Assembly (NCBI GenBank): GCA_030690755.1 | Contig: JAUYGA010000122.1 | Location: 1 to 14,451 of the forward strand | Length of the DNA: 14,451 nucleotides | Direction: 5' to 3' | Source: Nanobdellota archaeon | GTDB lineage: Archaea; Nanobdellota; Nanobdellia; Woesearchaeales; JAUYGA01 | Shown here: positions 5,896 through 13,172 of the stretch, in pieces | Numbering within the stretch: position 1 is the first letter of the stretch | Layout: every line of letters starts with the position of its first letter | Made by a program: the position numbers and the translations under genes | The notes under the pieces: generated by a model | Databases searched by the model: none | Told to the model about the DNA's origin: nothing | What the model saw: only the letters and a program-made list of their open reading frames with translations

Positions 5896-8892
5896 TTAGT
5901 GCAACTTTTTAGGATGCTGCCTTATTGTTCCTTGGTTGCCATGCGCAGCAGGCGTTATTTGACCTAGTTGACCTGCCTGTTGAAATTCTTTTTCGACGCC
6001 TATTAGGATTTTGGCTTCTCTTATGAAATAATTTAGTTCTGCAACCAATGCAGCGATGTTGCTGGTTGACTGCTTTATAAGCAACCTTGTCTGTTTATCT
6101 ATCTCTGCTTTTTGTTTTTCATCATTTGTTGCGTCTAGTTTACTGTGTAACTTTTGCAGTTTAACAAGTTCTGCTTCAATTCCTCCGAGTTGTTTTCCTA
6201 TCTTCACTGAAAGATGCGCGCTCTTTAAATTCCATTCTTTTGCTCTATGAACAAGCTCTTTGAATTTACCGCTTTTTTCTTCAGGAATAGAAAGTATTTG
6301 TTGCACCAAACTATCCGTCTGTTTAATAAGCTTAAATGTGATTGCGGAGAGTTGTTTGGCGGAACGGATTTGGGATACTATTTCTGTTGAAGATTTTTTT
6401 ACATGAAAATTGTTTTTTTCAGAATGAATATCATAGATTATCTTGACTAGCTTATTTCGTTCTGTTATGAGCTTTTTTTCTTCACTTATTGTTATTTTTT
6501 TAAGTTGGCTGTACAAGTCATCTAATTTCTTTTCATATTCTTCATGTTCTTTTAGCTTTGTAATCTGTCTGTTTTGGATTTGTGTTTTGTTGTCTTGATG
6601 GCTTGCTTGGCTCAATTGTCCTGGCGCGCTAAAAACAGGTATTATGACATTATTTTCTTCAGTATGTTCTTGATTGAATGTTATCGGTATTCCTGAGCAA
6701 TTGACGCCTTGTATGTGGTGTAATGTTGCAGAGAAGGGATTTTCAGGGTATTGCGCTCCTTCGCCGCCTCTTCCTGCTCTTGAAAGGTTCATGTTTGCAA
6801 TGTGGAAGTATCTTTCTTTCTCATCAGGATGTCTTTTATATACGACAACTCCTGGCGGAAGGTTTTTGAAATTTATGCCTTGTAAGATTGGATAATGCTG
6901 CGGCAGCAATGTCAATGGCTCAAATAATGCCGCGTCGTATTCAAATTGAATATCAAATCTTCCTGATTTGTTTGTTATAGTTATCTCCGCAATAGTCGAT
7001 AGGTGGCCGTTTATCTGGGCCATCACGCCGACAATCACAGGATGAGTTTTACAAGGCGATACCAACTCGCTGAATTCATATAATTGCTTGCCTGTTTGTT
7101 GCGGTGTTATGAATTTTTCGTCAAAAATAACCCTTCCTTTTATCCTGAATTTTTTCAGGACTTCTTTTTTCCAGCCTTTTATGACTATTGGGTCGCGCCT
7201 TAGCAATTTCATTAATGTTTCTGCAGGAACCCATGTGTATCCAAGTTCTCCCCATCTGTTTCCCCAGTTGTTTCTTATTTTAAATGCTTTCACACCTGTT
7301 CCATTGTAAGGATAATGAGAATGATAACCGACAATGACCATTGCGTGGCCGCCTTTTCCAACAGCAGGCATTCCAAACTCTGCATAGAATTTTTGGTTAT
7401 AACCTCCTTGCCAGGCGTGTGGAACATTAACTCCAATCATTATTGGATTTTTGCCGAGAATCTCTCTCGCCCAATCATCTGGCGAGTTTTTATCCAGTGA
7501 AAAAAAACTTATGATTTTCTTTTGAATAGCATCTGCATCTGCATTCGCAGGAGGTGTTTGCGCCCATTTTCCTGACCGTTTATCTTCAAATTCCCAAAGT
7601 TTTTCAAAGCAAACGCCATTGTTTTTCAGCATGATTAGAGCATCTGTAGCTACCAGACCTCCATCTGTCTGCGCCTCTCCATGCGCTGCTCTTGTTTTAT
7701 AGTATAAGTATAAAGGAGAAAGCTCATTTGCAGGCAAAGGTCTGCCGCCAAAATGCAGAATGTATTCAAACATAGAACTGGCTGCAAAAGCAACGCATGC
7801 GCCAAGACTATCCTGGCTTCTCATCCGATTGAAATAAGGCGATAAGTCAACAATGATTTCTTCTTTGTCTGGAATAGGAGCGGTTTTAGGGACTCTCGGT
7901 ACTCTTGGTTCAAACACTCTTTTTTTCTCTCCTGGAGGAGGCCCGCTAGGAGGAGTTGGTGGATCGTGAGGATTCACAGTTCCTGCTATTCCAGTTGTTG
8001 GCGGTGGAATTCTTCCTGGAGGTCTTGGCGGTAATGTTCCTGAAGTTGGTGTTCTTCCGCTAGGAGGCATTCCTCCTGGTGTTCCTGGCGAGCTGCTAAA
8101 TGGTGATGTGTTTCGATAGCTAGATCCAAAATTACTCCATGGAAAACTAGCATTTCCGTTTCTTAGATTTAATATGAATCTGATGATATAAACAATGATT
8201 ATTATGAAGCAGCCAAACCATGCGAGTTTCATCAGCGCAACAAGTATTGATAGTCCTGGAAAAACAAGCAGCAGTTTATGAAAAAAGCCCATGCAGATGC
8301 TGAATGTAACAAAGTAAGCGACTGCTACAGAAATGATTTGGTCAGCGCCTGTAAGAGCGCTGATTAATCTATATAATAAAAATGCCAGTACAATTCCGAA
8401 TAGCATAAGAGAAACAGGCCCAAAAAGGTGCATTATGCCTGGCCCGCCGAGTAATGTTGGTTGAGGTGCAGGAATTATGCCAAAGCTTAGAACAGATGCA
8501 AAATATCCATACGCAGTTGATACCATAATTTGTTCATACATCTGTCTGACAAAAATGACTGCTCCGATGGATAGCATTGCGCTGAGAGCAGCTGAAATCA
8601 ACTTTGCTTGCGCGCCAAATCTTTCCTGGAAAGCAAACTGCGTAAGTCCATAGAATAATATGAATAGAAGGATCACATCAATTATTGTTGAGTATTGGCC
8701 ATATAGTTGGACAATGTCGTCGCCGTTAAAAATTGTCAGCACTGAACCAAGAATTCCTTCATCTTGCGCATTGGTTTGACTGGCAAAGATTGCAAAGAAA
8801 AAAGAGAATACCAAAATTAGCTGCAAGGACGTTTTAAGAGTATTAGGTCTATTGTTTAGTTTAGTTTTATTGCATCCCTTTTTTTTAAACAT
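5896..8892 (-). CDS. Multi-pass membrane protein with papain-family (C1A) cysteine protease domain
   Basis: The protein has 998 residues. Residues 20-42 look like a signal peptide ending in TNA-Q. About five or six membrane helices follow (66-86, 96-116, 157-176, 184-205, 207-240; the last may be two). Residues 260-345 form a Pro/Gly/Ser-rich linker. Residues about 345-580 form a C1A peptidase domain with every key residue: Gln360 (oxyanion hole), Cys366 in RSQDSLGACVAFA, His516 in GGHAMVIVGY, and Asn541 in FKIRNNWGNRWGELGY. Residues 585-755 look beta-rich, and about 760-965 are strongly helical, probably coiled coil. Which side of the membrane the protease faces is uncertain because of the last helix count. 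It has its own TATA box (8968-8976) and an SD-like AAGGGGA before the ATG, 98 bp downstream of carS. I know no characterised protein with this arrangement; the protease call is firm. Confidence 0.85.
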   Translation of the reverse strand: MFKKKGCNKTKLNNRPNTLKTSLQLILVFSFFFAIFASQTNAQDEGILGSVLTIFNGDDIVQLYGQYSTIIDVILLFILFYGLTQFAFQERFGAQAKLISAALSAMLSIGAVIFVRQMYEQIMVSTAYGYFASVLSFGIIPAPQPTLLGGPGIMHLFGPVSLMLFGIVLAFLLYRLISALTGADQIISVAVAYFVTFSICMGFFHKLLLVFPGLSILVALMKLAWFGCFIIIIVYIIRFILNLRNGNASFPWSNFGSSYRNTSPFSSSPGTPGGMPPSGRTPTSGTLPPRPPGRIPPPTTGIAGTVNPHDPPTPPSGPPPGEKKRVFEPRVPRVPKTAPIPDKEEIIVDLSPYFNRMRSQDSLGACVAFAASSMFEYILHFGGRPLPANELSPLYLYYKTRAAHGEAQTDGGLVATDALIMLKNNGVCFEKLWEFEDKRSGKWAQTPPANADADAIQKKIISFFSLDKNSPDDWAREILGKNPIMIGVNVPHAWQGGYNQKFYAEFGMPAVGKGGHAMVIVGYHSHYPYNGTGVKAFKIRNNWGNRWGELGYTWVPAETLMKLLRRDPIVIKGWKKEVLKKFRIKGRVIFDEKFITPQQTGKQLYEFSELVSPCKTHPVIVGVMAQINGHLSTIAEITITNKSGRFDIQFEYDAALFEPLTLLPQHYPILQGINFKNLPPGVVVYKRHPDEKERYFHIANMNLSRAGRGGEGAQYPENPFSATLHHIQGVNCSGIPITFNQEHTEENNVIIPVFSAPGQLSQASHQDNKTQIQNRQITKLKEHEEYEKKLDDLYSQLKKITISEEKKLITERNKLVKIIYDIHSEKNNFHVKKSSTEIVSQIRSAKQLSAITFKLIKQTDSLVQQILSIPEEKSGKFKELVHRAKEWNLKSAHLSVKIGKQLGGIEAELVKLQKLHSKLDATNDEKQKAEIDKQTRLLIKQSTSNIAALVAELNYFIREAKILIGVEKEFQQAGQLGQITPAAHGNQGTIRQHPKKLH

Positions 8893-8967
8893 ACAAATAG
8901 TCCCCTTTTAATCAATAATTGAAGTAAATGCTGAAAAGTATGTGATAAAGAGCATAAACAAACTTTG

Positions 8968-8976
8968 TATTTAAAT
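8968..8976 (-). promoter_or_regulatory. TATA box of the membrane papain gene
   Basis: The minus strand reads ATTTAAATA in the 98-bp gap after carS. The expected start is near 8945, giving a leader of about 50 nt that carries AAGGGGA about eight bases before the ATG at 8892. Confidence 0.5.
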
Positions 8977-8990
8977 ATTTGTCTATTTGT

Positions 8991-9536
8991 TTAAATTGCG
9001 TTTTTTCTTATCTTAAGCTTGTATCCTATGAAGTTTATTATGAGATGCAGTATTGGGCTTATTACGAGGATTATGATTAGCGCTTCCCATCCAGGATTGA
9101 ATACAATCAGCATTAAGGCAACAGCGCCAACAACAAAATCAATCTGGTCGAATGGGATCCATGCTTTTCCAGGTTGGATGTTTAATTGTCTTTTGAAAAA
9201 GCTCTCAATAGCGTCGCCAAAAATATCTCCAAAACCAGACAGCAATGCAATGACTAGCACTATCCTAAAATCAGAATAATATATAAGCCCGAAATCAGGA
9301 ATTGCCGGATAGATGAAAAACTGAAACAATGCGACAAATCCAGCTGCAATGACTGCAAATATCAGGCCGCGCCAGGTTTTATTCCTGCCAAGAATTGGTT
9401 TTCCTCGAAAGTGTTTATTGGCATCAAGCGGTATGTCAAGAAATTTGTAGCCTTTGACAAAAACAGGCGTCATATTAGCAAAATATGCCGGAAGCATAAG
9501 ATACAGGCATTCCAAAACAAATTTGAAGGTTATCAT
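8991..9536 (-). CDS. carS: CDP-archaeol synthase
   Basis: The protein has 181 residues, the usual family size. The enzyme transfers CMP from CTP to digeranylgeranylglyceryl phosphate to make CDP-archaeol, the branch point to archaeal polar lipids, in the cytoplasmic membrane. Diagnostic motifs are GRNKTWRG (50-57), SGFGDIFGDAIESFFKRQ (100-117) and QPGKAWIPFDQIDF (121-134), which supply the metal- and nucleotide-binding residues of this CDP-alcohol-synthase family. About four or five hydrophobic helices surround them. The gene begins 11 bp after the upstream membrane-protein gene, with no clear SD, so it is probably translated from the same message, starting at the promoter near 10322. Confidence 0.93.
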   Translation of the reverse strand: MITFKFVLECLYLMLPAYFANMTPVFVKGYKFLDIPLDANKHFRGKPILGRNKTWRGLIFAVIAAGFVALFQFFIYPAIPDFGLIYYSDFRIVLVIALLSGFGDIFGDAIESFFKRQLNIQPGKAWIPFDQIDFVVGAVALMLIVFNPGWEALIIILVISPILHLIINFIGYKLKIRKNAI

Positions 9537-9547
9537 TTTTTAGGCGA

Positions 9548-10048
9548 TTAATTCTTCTTGTTTTTCTTCTTTTTTTGTTTTATTCTGTTTTTCTTTTCAG
9601 AGTTCAGTATTTTTCTGATTTTATCTTTTGCAGGCATTATTACATCTTCTGCAAATATCGAACCTAGAGGCAGTCCCGCCAAGAAGATAAAGGACGTTTG
9701 CATGACTAATATGAATATGTTTTGCGCGCTCAGAAAGTATAATGCGCCAAACAATGTATAATATATCAGCACTTTGATTATTCTGTTCCTGACAAAAACA
9801 TATATTGCTATTGACAGGATTATTGAGATGATTACTAGCAATATGTTTATGATAACGTTGAGTTTAAGGCCGAACAAGAAAGCCATGACAATCAATGCAA
9901 AGATGAAGTGAATCATCAGAACAAGGTGCCTTCTTGCATCGCTGAGTTCTTCTTTTGCAAGGTATGCGACAGCAATTCCTGCCAAAAATCCTGACAGTGA
10001 AGCTATGAATGCCAAAATGATGTTCAAGTCAGTTATGTAAGGGTTCAT
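9548..10048 (-). CDS. Five-pass membrane protein of unknown function, Lys-rich tail
   Basis: The protein has 166 residues from the chosen start. The ATG at 10048 forms ATGA with the stop of the Dph2 fragment, the usual coupling overlap; in-frame ATGs at 10054 and 10069 are possible but would overlap more. Hydrophobic segments lie at about 10-30, 42-61, 63-86, 92-109 and 112-133, followed by GLPLGSIFAEDV and a very basic end (KKNRIKQKKKKNKKN) that is probably cytoplasmic. I do not recognise a family. Its position between a Dph2 domain and CDP-archaeol synthase suggests a role at the membrane, perhaps with lipid synthesis, but nothing in the sequence proves this. Confidence 0.7.
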   Translation of the reverse strand: MNPYITDLNIILAFIASLSGFLAGIAVAYLAKEELSDARRHLVLMIHFIFALIVMAFLFGLKLNVIINILLVIISIILSIAIYVFVRNRIIKVLIYYTLFGALYFLSAQNIFILVMQTSFIFLAGLPLGSIFAEDVIMPAKDKIRKILNSEKKNRIKQKKKKNKKN

Positions 10049-10296
10049 TGCCATTCTGAATGCCCCCATTGGATTAGTAAGTCAATTCCTAGTTTGTCAA
10101 CCTGTGTCGGGACATCGCATGCGCCAAAACACGATCCAGCCCAGATAAATATTTCTGCATCTGTCTTTTTTTTAAGCTCAGCTTCTATCTCTAATGCTCT
10201 TGGCTTTAGGCCGTCAGGCAGCTGTATGCAGACCTTTTTTGCATTGGCTTTTTTTATTTCACTAGCGGCCCTGTCAAGTTCCAGGTTAAGTTCCAT
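10045..10296 (-). CDS. Dph2 N-terminal domain only (truncated diphthamide synthesis protein)
   Basis: The 83 residues match the start of archaeal Dph2: KKVCIQLPDGLKPRALEIEA (20-39), the cluster-cysteine region WAGSCFGACDVP with Cys56 and Cys60, and LGIDLLIQWGHSE (69-81). Full archaeal Dph2 has about 330 residues in three domains, each giving one cysteine to the 4Fe-4S cluster used for the first step of diphthamide formation on elongation factor 2. Here the frame ends in TGA right after the GHS motif, and domains two and three are absent downstream. The TGA overlaps the ATG of the next gene, and a TATA box sits 26 bp before this ATG, so the short frame seems to be expressed. It is either a remnant kept for coupling or a protein with a new role. 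It cannot carry out the Dph2 reaction alone. Confidence 0.75.
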   Translation of the reverse strand: MELNLELDRAASEIKKANAKKVCIQLPDGLKPRALEIEAELKKKTDAEIFIWAGSCFGACDVPTQVDKLGIDLLIQWGHSEWQ

Positions 10297-10318
10297 CAGG
10301 TATGGAAAGAATCAGAAG

Positions 10319-10326
10319 TTTTTAAT
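10319..10326 (-). promoter_or_regulatory. TATA box of the Dph2-fragment/carS operon
   Basis: The minus strand reads AACC followed by ATTAAAAA, centred 26 bp upstream of the ATG at 10296, with no SD before that ATG. A leaderless message is likely. Confidence 0.55.
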
Positions 10327-10376
10327 GGTTTTGATTATTGGATGGACAGGGCGCCATATTCTTCCTAGAGTTTTCT

Positions 10377-10408
10377 GGGTGTCTACTTGACACATTTTGT
10401 AGACACCT
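10377..10408. promoter_or_regulatory. Inverted repeat at the 3' end of the Fic gene (operator or terminator)
   Basis: On the minus strand AGGTGTCTAC (10408-10399) and GTAGACACCC (10386-10377) are inverted arms, nine of ten bases matching, with starts 22 bp apart. The Fic stop codon (TAG, 10409-10407) touches the first arm. The same arm sequence flanks the Fic TATA box, which favours a protein-binding site over a simple terminator; as RNA it could also form a hairpin. Confidence 0.55.
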
Positions 10409-11291
10409 ATTTCTTATATTGTGATTTCAAGAATCTTAGTGTTGGGTTGATATTTCCTGTTCTTTCGAATTCTTGAAGGACATTATAATATTGCATCCTA
10501 TCTTTAAGTCTTATGTTTAATGGAGGATAATTGTGCTTAAGCAGCACATAATTTATAAGCAGTCTGCCGACCCTGCCATTCCCGTCTTGGAATGGATGGA
10601 TATTTTCAAAATGGTTGTGTGTTAGCGCAGCAAGAAGCAGAGGGGGATACTTTTTCTCATGTTTATTATACTGCCTGACTAAATTTTTCAGAAGTTTTTC
10701 GACTTCTTTTGCTGGCGCGCCGCGATGAACGATTTGTCCATGGCCATCAGTAATAACAACTTCAACATTTCTAAATTCTCCTGCAAAATGCTTAGAATCC
10801 TTGAAGCAAAGAAAATGCAGCTTTTTTATGAGTTTTAAATAGAGTTTATCTTTAGTGTTCTTAACATATTCTATTGCTTCTGCGACGCCAAGAGTTTCAG
10901 TTTCTTCATGATTTTGAGGAGAATCTTTTTTTTCAATGAGCTTTCTTACTTCCGAAAACTCGACAGCTGAGCCTTCGATAGCATTCGTGTTGTATGTGAA
11001 TTCTTCTGTAAATCTTAACCAGTTTATTCCTCTCTGCAAATGCTCTAGGTCTATTTTTGATTCAAATTTCCAATACTCATTAATTTCGTCTTTGCTTAAT
11101 TCGTGCTCAAACGTGTCTTTAAGTTGTTCCAGAATAAGCAGCTCTGCTCTTTTCCTTAACTTTTCAAGTTCCTTCTTACTTAAGTCCGAACCAAGGTAAC
11201 GCGATATTCTGTTAACTTTGTCTTTTTTCCTATAAGAATGGACCAGATAGTATTTCTTCTTTTTTCCAAGTTTCCTTGTTTCTATGAACAT
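10407..11291 (-). CDS. Fic-domain protein adenylyltransferase, N-terminally auto-inhibited class
   Basis: The protein has 294 residues. The catalytic Fic motif HPFQDGNGRVGR lies at 232-243: His232 is the base, Asp236 binds metal, and Asn238, Arg240 and Arg243 bind phosphates. Such enzymes usually transfer AMP from ATP to a protein side chain. An inhibitory motif TxxxEG (Thr102-Gly107, TNAIEG) lies ahead of the Fic core, as in proteins that carry their own inhibitory helix. Residues 1-35 (KKKKYYLVHSYRKKDKVNRI) match the small N-terminal beta segment I associate with archaeal Fic proteins. The ATG has no SD and a TATA box 27 bp upstream, so it is probably leaderless. The TATA box is enclosed by inverted repeats, suggesting tight control. 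It could be a toxin-like or regulatory enzyme; the target is unknown. Confidence 0.9.
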   Translation of the reverse strand: MFIETRKLGKKKKYYLVHSYRKKDKVNRISRYLGSDLSKKELEKLRKRAELLILEQLKDTFEHELSKDEINEYWKFESKIDLEHLQRGINWLRFTEEFTYNTNAIEGSAVEFSEVRKLIEKKDSPQNHEETETLGVAEAIEYVKNTKDKLYLKLIKKLHFLCFKDSKHFAGEFRNVEVVITDGHGQIVHRGAPAKEVEKLLKNLVRQYNKHEKKYPPLLLAALTHNHFENIHPFQDGNGRVGRLLINYVLLKHNYPPLNIRLKDRMQYYNVLQEFERTGNINPTLRFLKSQYKK

Positions 11292-11302
11292 ACAATATTA
11301 AA

Positions 11303-11344
11303 AGGCGTCTACATTTATATATCTTTCTATTTTTGTAGACACCT
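11303..11344 (-). promoter_or_regulatory. Fic promoter: TATA box enclosed by an inverted-repeat operator
   Basis: The minus strand has AGGTGTCTAC (11344-11335), then the BRE/TATA GAAAGATATATAAAT (11327-11313), then GTAGACGCCT (11312-11303). The arms match at nine of ten positions and their starts are 32 bp apart, about three helical turns. A protein bound to both arms would cover the TATA box. Confidence 0.65.
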
Positions 11345-11460
11345 GTGTTTTCTTGAAATCTCAAGCGGCTTCAAAGAAAGTTCTAATCAAAAATAGTTGT
11401 CTGACTAGCGCTCTATATTCTCAGCTAGAAGGTCGTTACAGAAAAAGCATCATGAGATGA

Positions 11461-11862
11461 TTATTTATGGTAAGGTTCGCCTGTTACTTTCTCAAAACCT
11501 GCGATAAGTATTGATTCGATTGTGTTTGGGAATATTACATCTACTTTTCTGTCAAAACATTCTCTTATGTCTGAAGGGAAATGCGATAAGTGGTGGTTTG
11601 TTATCGCAACAATGTAACTGATAGGGTTAGTTTCTCTCACTTTGGTTAGAGCATGCCTGGTGATAAGATCTCTCAAATGTATAAAATAAAACTCATAATT
11701 ATCTGGCAGTCTTACAACACTATTCTCTTGTGAGAAATTAATTTTTATAGGTATGCTTAGCTTTTGGCTTGCACAAGTATATGCATCGATGATTCTTTCA
11801 CCATCAAAACCTTTGAGTTTTGAATCCTGGTAATAAATTTTGAATATTTCTTTTTTTGACAT
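11461..11862 (-). CDS. Unrecognised 133-residue protein
   Basis: I do not recognise a family. The sequence is soluble with no membrane segment. It alternates helices and strands: LPDNYEFYFIHLRDLITRHA, then ISYIVAITNHHLSHFPSDIR, VDVIFPNTIESILIAGFEKV. The late strand-turn-helix layout is loosely like a receiver or NYN-type alpha/beta fold, but no phosphorylation pattern is evident, so I give no function. The ATG at 11862 has a good SD (GGAG, 11871-11868, five bases away). It follows the previous gene by 45 bp and is the last gene of the kinase-containing row. Its codon use and low GC resemble its neighbours. Confidence 0.65.
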   Translation of the reverse strand: MSKKEIFKIYYQDSKLKGFDGERIIDAYTCASQKLSIPIKINFSQENSVVRLPDNYEFYFIHLRDLITRHALTKVRETNPISYIVAITNHHLSHFPSDIRECFDRKVDVIFPNTIESILIAGFEKVTGEPYHK

Positions 11863-11907
11863 TTTAACTCCAGCTTATTTCTATTTTTTTTTAATTAATC
11901 TTTCAAT

Positions 11908-12330
11908 TCAGAAAAGTTCAGTGCCAAGCAGTATTGTGATGCCTTTTTCAAAAGTCTCAATCTCTTCTTTATGTTCAGGTGTTATATCTACTTTCACATT
12001 GCCTCTGAATTTTTCATAATGGCGGAAAACAATGTCTTTTATGTTCCAGTTTTGTGTTTTATATCCTTTACTTGTTTTTCCGTCAACAACCAGTGATAAA
12101 GTCTTTCCTTCTTCTTCTCTTTGGAAAACAGCAGCAGAATAATAGCAGTTAGGTTCTGGAATGATTTTTACAAAGTATGCCTGGCCGAATTGTTCATGTT
12201 CTACTGGAACTTTTTGAGCAAATTCTGCCCAAATCATGTTGAATTCATAAGCATTTCTGACTAGTTCAAAAAGGTTTTTATTATTAGTTCCATTGGTTAT
12301 TGTTGGTTTGTCTTGTTCTGGCATTTTCAT
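11908..12330 (-). CDS. Unrecognised 140-residue protein coupled to the amino-acid kinase
   Basis: I do not recognise a family. There is no signal peptide or membrane segment. After a polar N-terminus comes a helix (LFELVRNAYEFNMIWAEFAQ), then beta strands (AYFVKIIPEPNCYYSAAVFQ, KTLSLVVDGKTS) and a final helix (EEIETFEKGITILLG). The order helix, strands, helix resembles the 132-residue protein on the other side of the kinase, so the two could be distant relatives, but I see no aligned motif. The ATG at 12330 overlaps the kinase stop in ATGA; a second ATG follows two codons later. Coupling suggests it works with the kinase. Confidence 0.65.
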   Translation of the reverse strand: MKMPEQDKPTITNGTNNKNLFELVRNAYEFNMIWAEFAQKVPVEHEQFGQAYFVKIIPEPNCYYSAAVFQREEEGKTLSLVVDGKTSKGYKTQNWNIKDIVFRHYEKFRGNVKVDITPEHKEEIETFEKGITILLGTELF

Positions 12331-13172
12331 TTTCTTCCTTCGAAATATGTTCCGATGGTTTTTCCTTCAAGTATGTCTATGATTGTGTTTTGCGTCCTTC
12401 CGTTTGCGACGATGTATGGTCCTGAGAAGTTCTCGCTTATCTTGAATTTGCTTTCTGCGCCGCCTGTTCCGTTTGTTGATTTTCCGTCTGTAAAGCTTCT
12501 GAGCTTGTCATCTATTGAATATATGTGGCTTATGAGCTTTGCGTCAGGGTCTTTTGGATTTTTATTGTAGACGCCGTCTATGTTGCTGAGAACAATCATA
12601 AGGTCAGCGTTCATTATCCTTTCAGCTATCACTGCTGATATGCCGTCATTATCGCTTTCTTTTATTTCATAACCCCATGTTGCGTCATTTGCATTTATGA
12701 TTGGAATCTTGTTTTTTTCTTTGAATGATATGTCAAACTGTTTTTTTAAGTTGTCAAGGTGTAAGTGGCTGTCCAAATCATGCTCATTTACTAGTATCTG
12801 TGTTGCTTTGAGTCCATAATTCTGAAGAAACTGGCAGTATTGGCTGAACAGTTTTCCTTGGCCGAGAGTTGATAGCTGCATCAGTTTGTAAATATCTGTT
12901 GGTCTTTCTGTTATGCCATCTTCTATCATTCCAAAGCCTATTGCTCCTGAGCTTACATATGCAACGTCAATGTCATATTCTTTTCTGACAATGCTTAGCT
13001 GCCTTGCTATATCAACCATTGCTGGCAGGTTCATGCTGCAGTTATCAGTGACGACGCTTGTTCCTGATTTTACAACCAGCTTTTTGATTTTGTCTTTAGA
13101 AATCCTTTTAACATTACTTGAATCTGAATCCTCTTCTGTCAGATTTCCGTTTTGATAAGTTAGGATTTTCAT
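12327..13172 (-). CDS. Glutamate-5-kinase-like amino-acid kinase
   Basis: The protein has 281 residues of the amino-acid-kinase fold, closest by motif to glutamate 5-kinase (ProB): LVVKSGTSVVTD (32-43, phosphate-binding Lys35), YVSSGAIGFGM (72-82), LSTLGQGKLFSQY (100-112), IPIINANDATWGYEI (156-170), SDNDGISAVIAERIMNADLM (173-192), LSNIDGVYNKNP (195-206) and NGTGGAESKFK (234-244). The final IGTYFEGRK is also ProB-like. It lacks the C-terminal PUA domain of bacterial ProB (about 367 residues) and has about 30 extra N-terminal residues. ProB makes glutamyl-5-phosphate for proline; no ProA partner is present here and the neighbours are unknown, so the substrate may differ. It overlaps both flanking genes by ATGA. 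The kinase family is firm; glutamate as substrate is tentative. Confidence 0.82.
   Translation of the reverse strand: MKILTYQNGNLTEEDSDSSNVKRISKDKIKKLVVKSGTSVVTDNCSMNLPAMVDIARQLSIVRKEYDIDVAYVSSGAIGFGMIEDGITERPTDIYKLMQLSTLGQGKLFSQYCQFLQNYGLKATQILVNEHDLDSHLHLDNLKKQFDISFKEKNKIPIINANDATWGYEIKESDNDGISAVIAERIMNADLMIVLSNIDGVYNKNPKDPDAKLISHIYSIDDKLRSFTDGKSTNGTGGAESKFKISENFSGPYIVANGRTQNTIIDILEGKTIGTYFEGRK

Noticed and set aside
10045..10069. Longer start of the five-pass membrane protein at 10069 or 10054
   Set aside because: The ATG at 10048 gives an exact ATGA overlap and begins just before the first membrane helix; the upstream ATGs only lengthen the overlap. A GGGG at 10060s keeps 10054 possible.
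10377..10408. The inverted repeat after the Fic gene as a simple terminator
   Set aside because: No T-run follows on the minus strand and the same arms surround the Fic TATA box, so a protein-binding site fits better.
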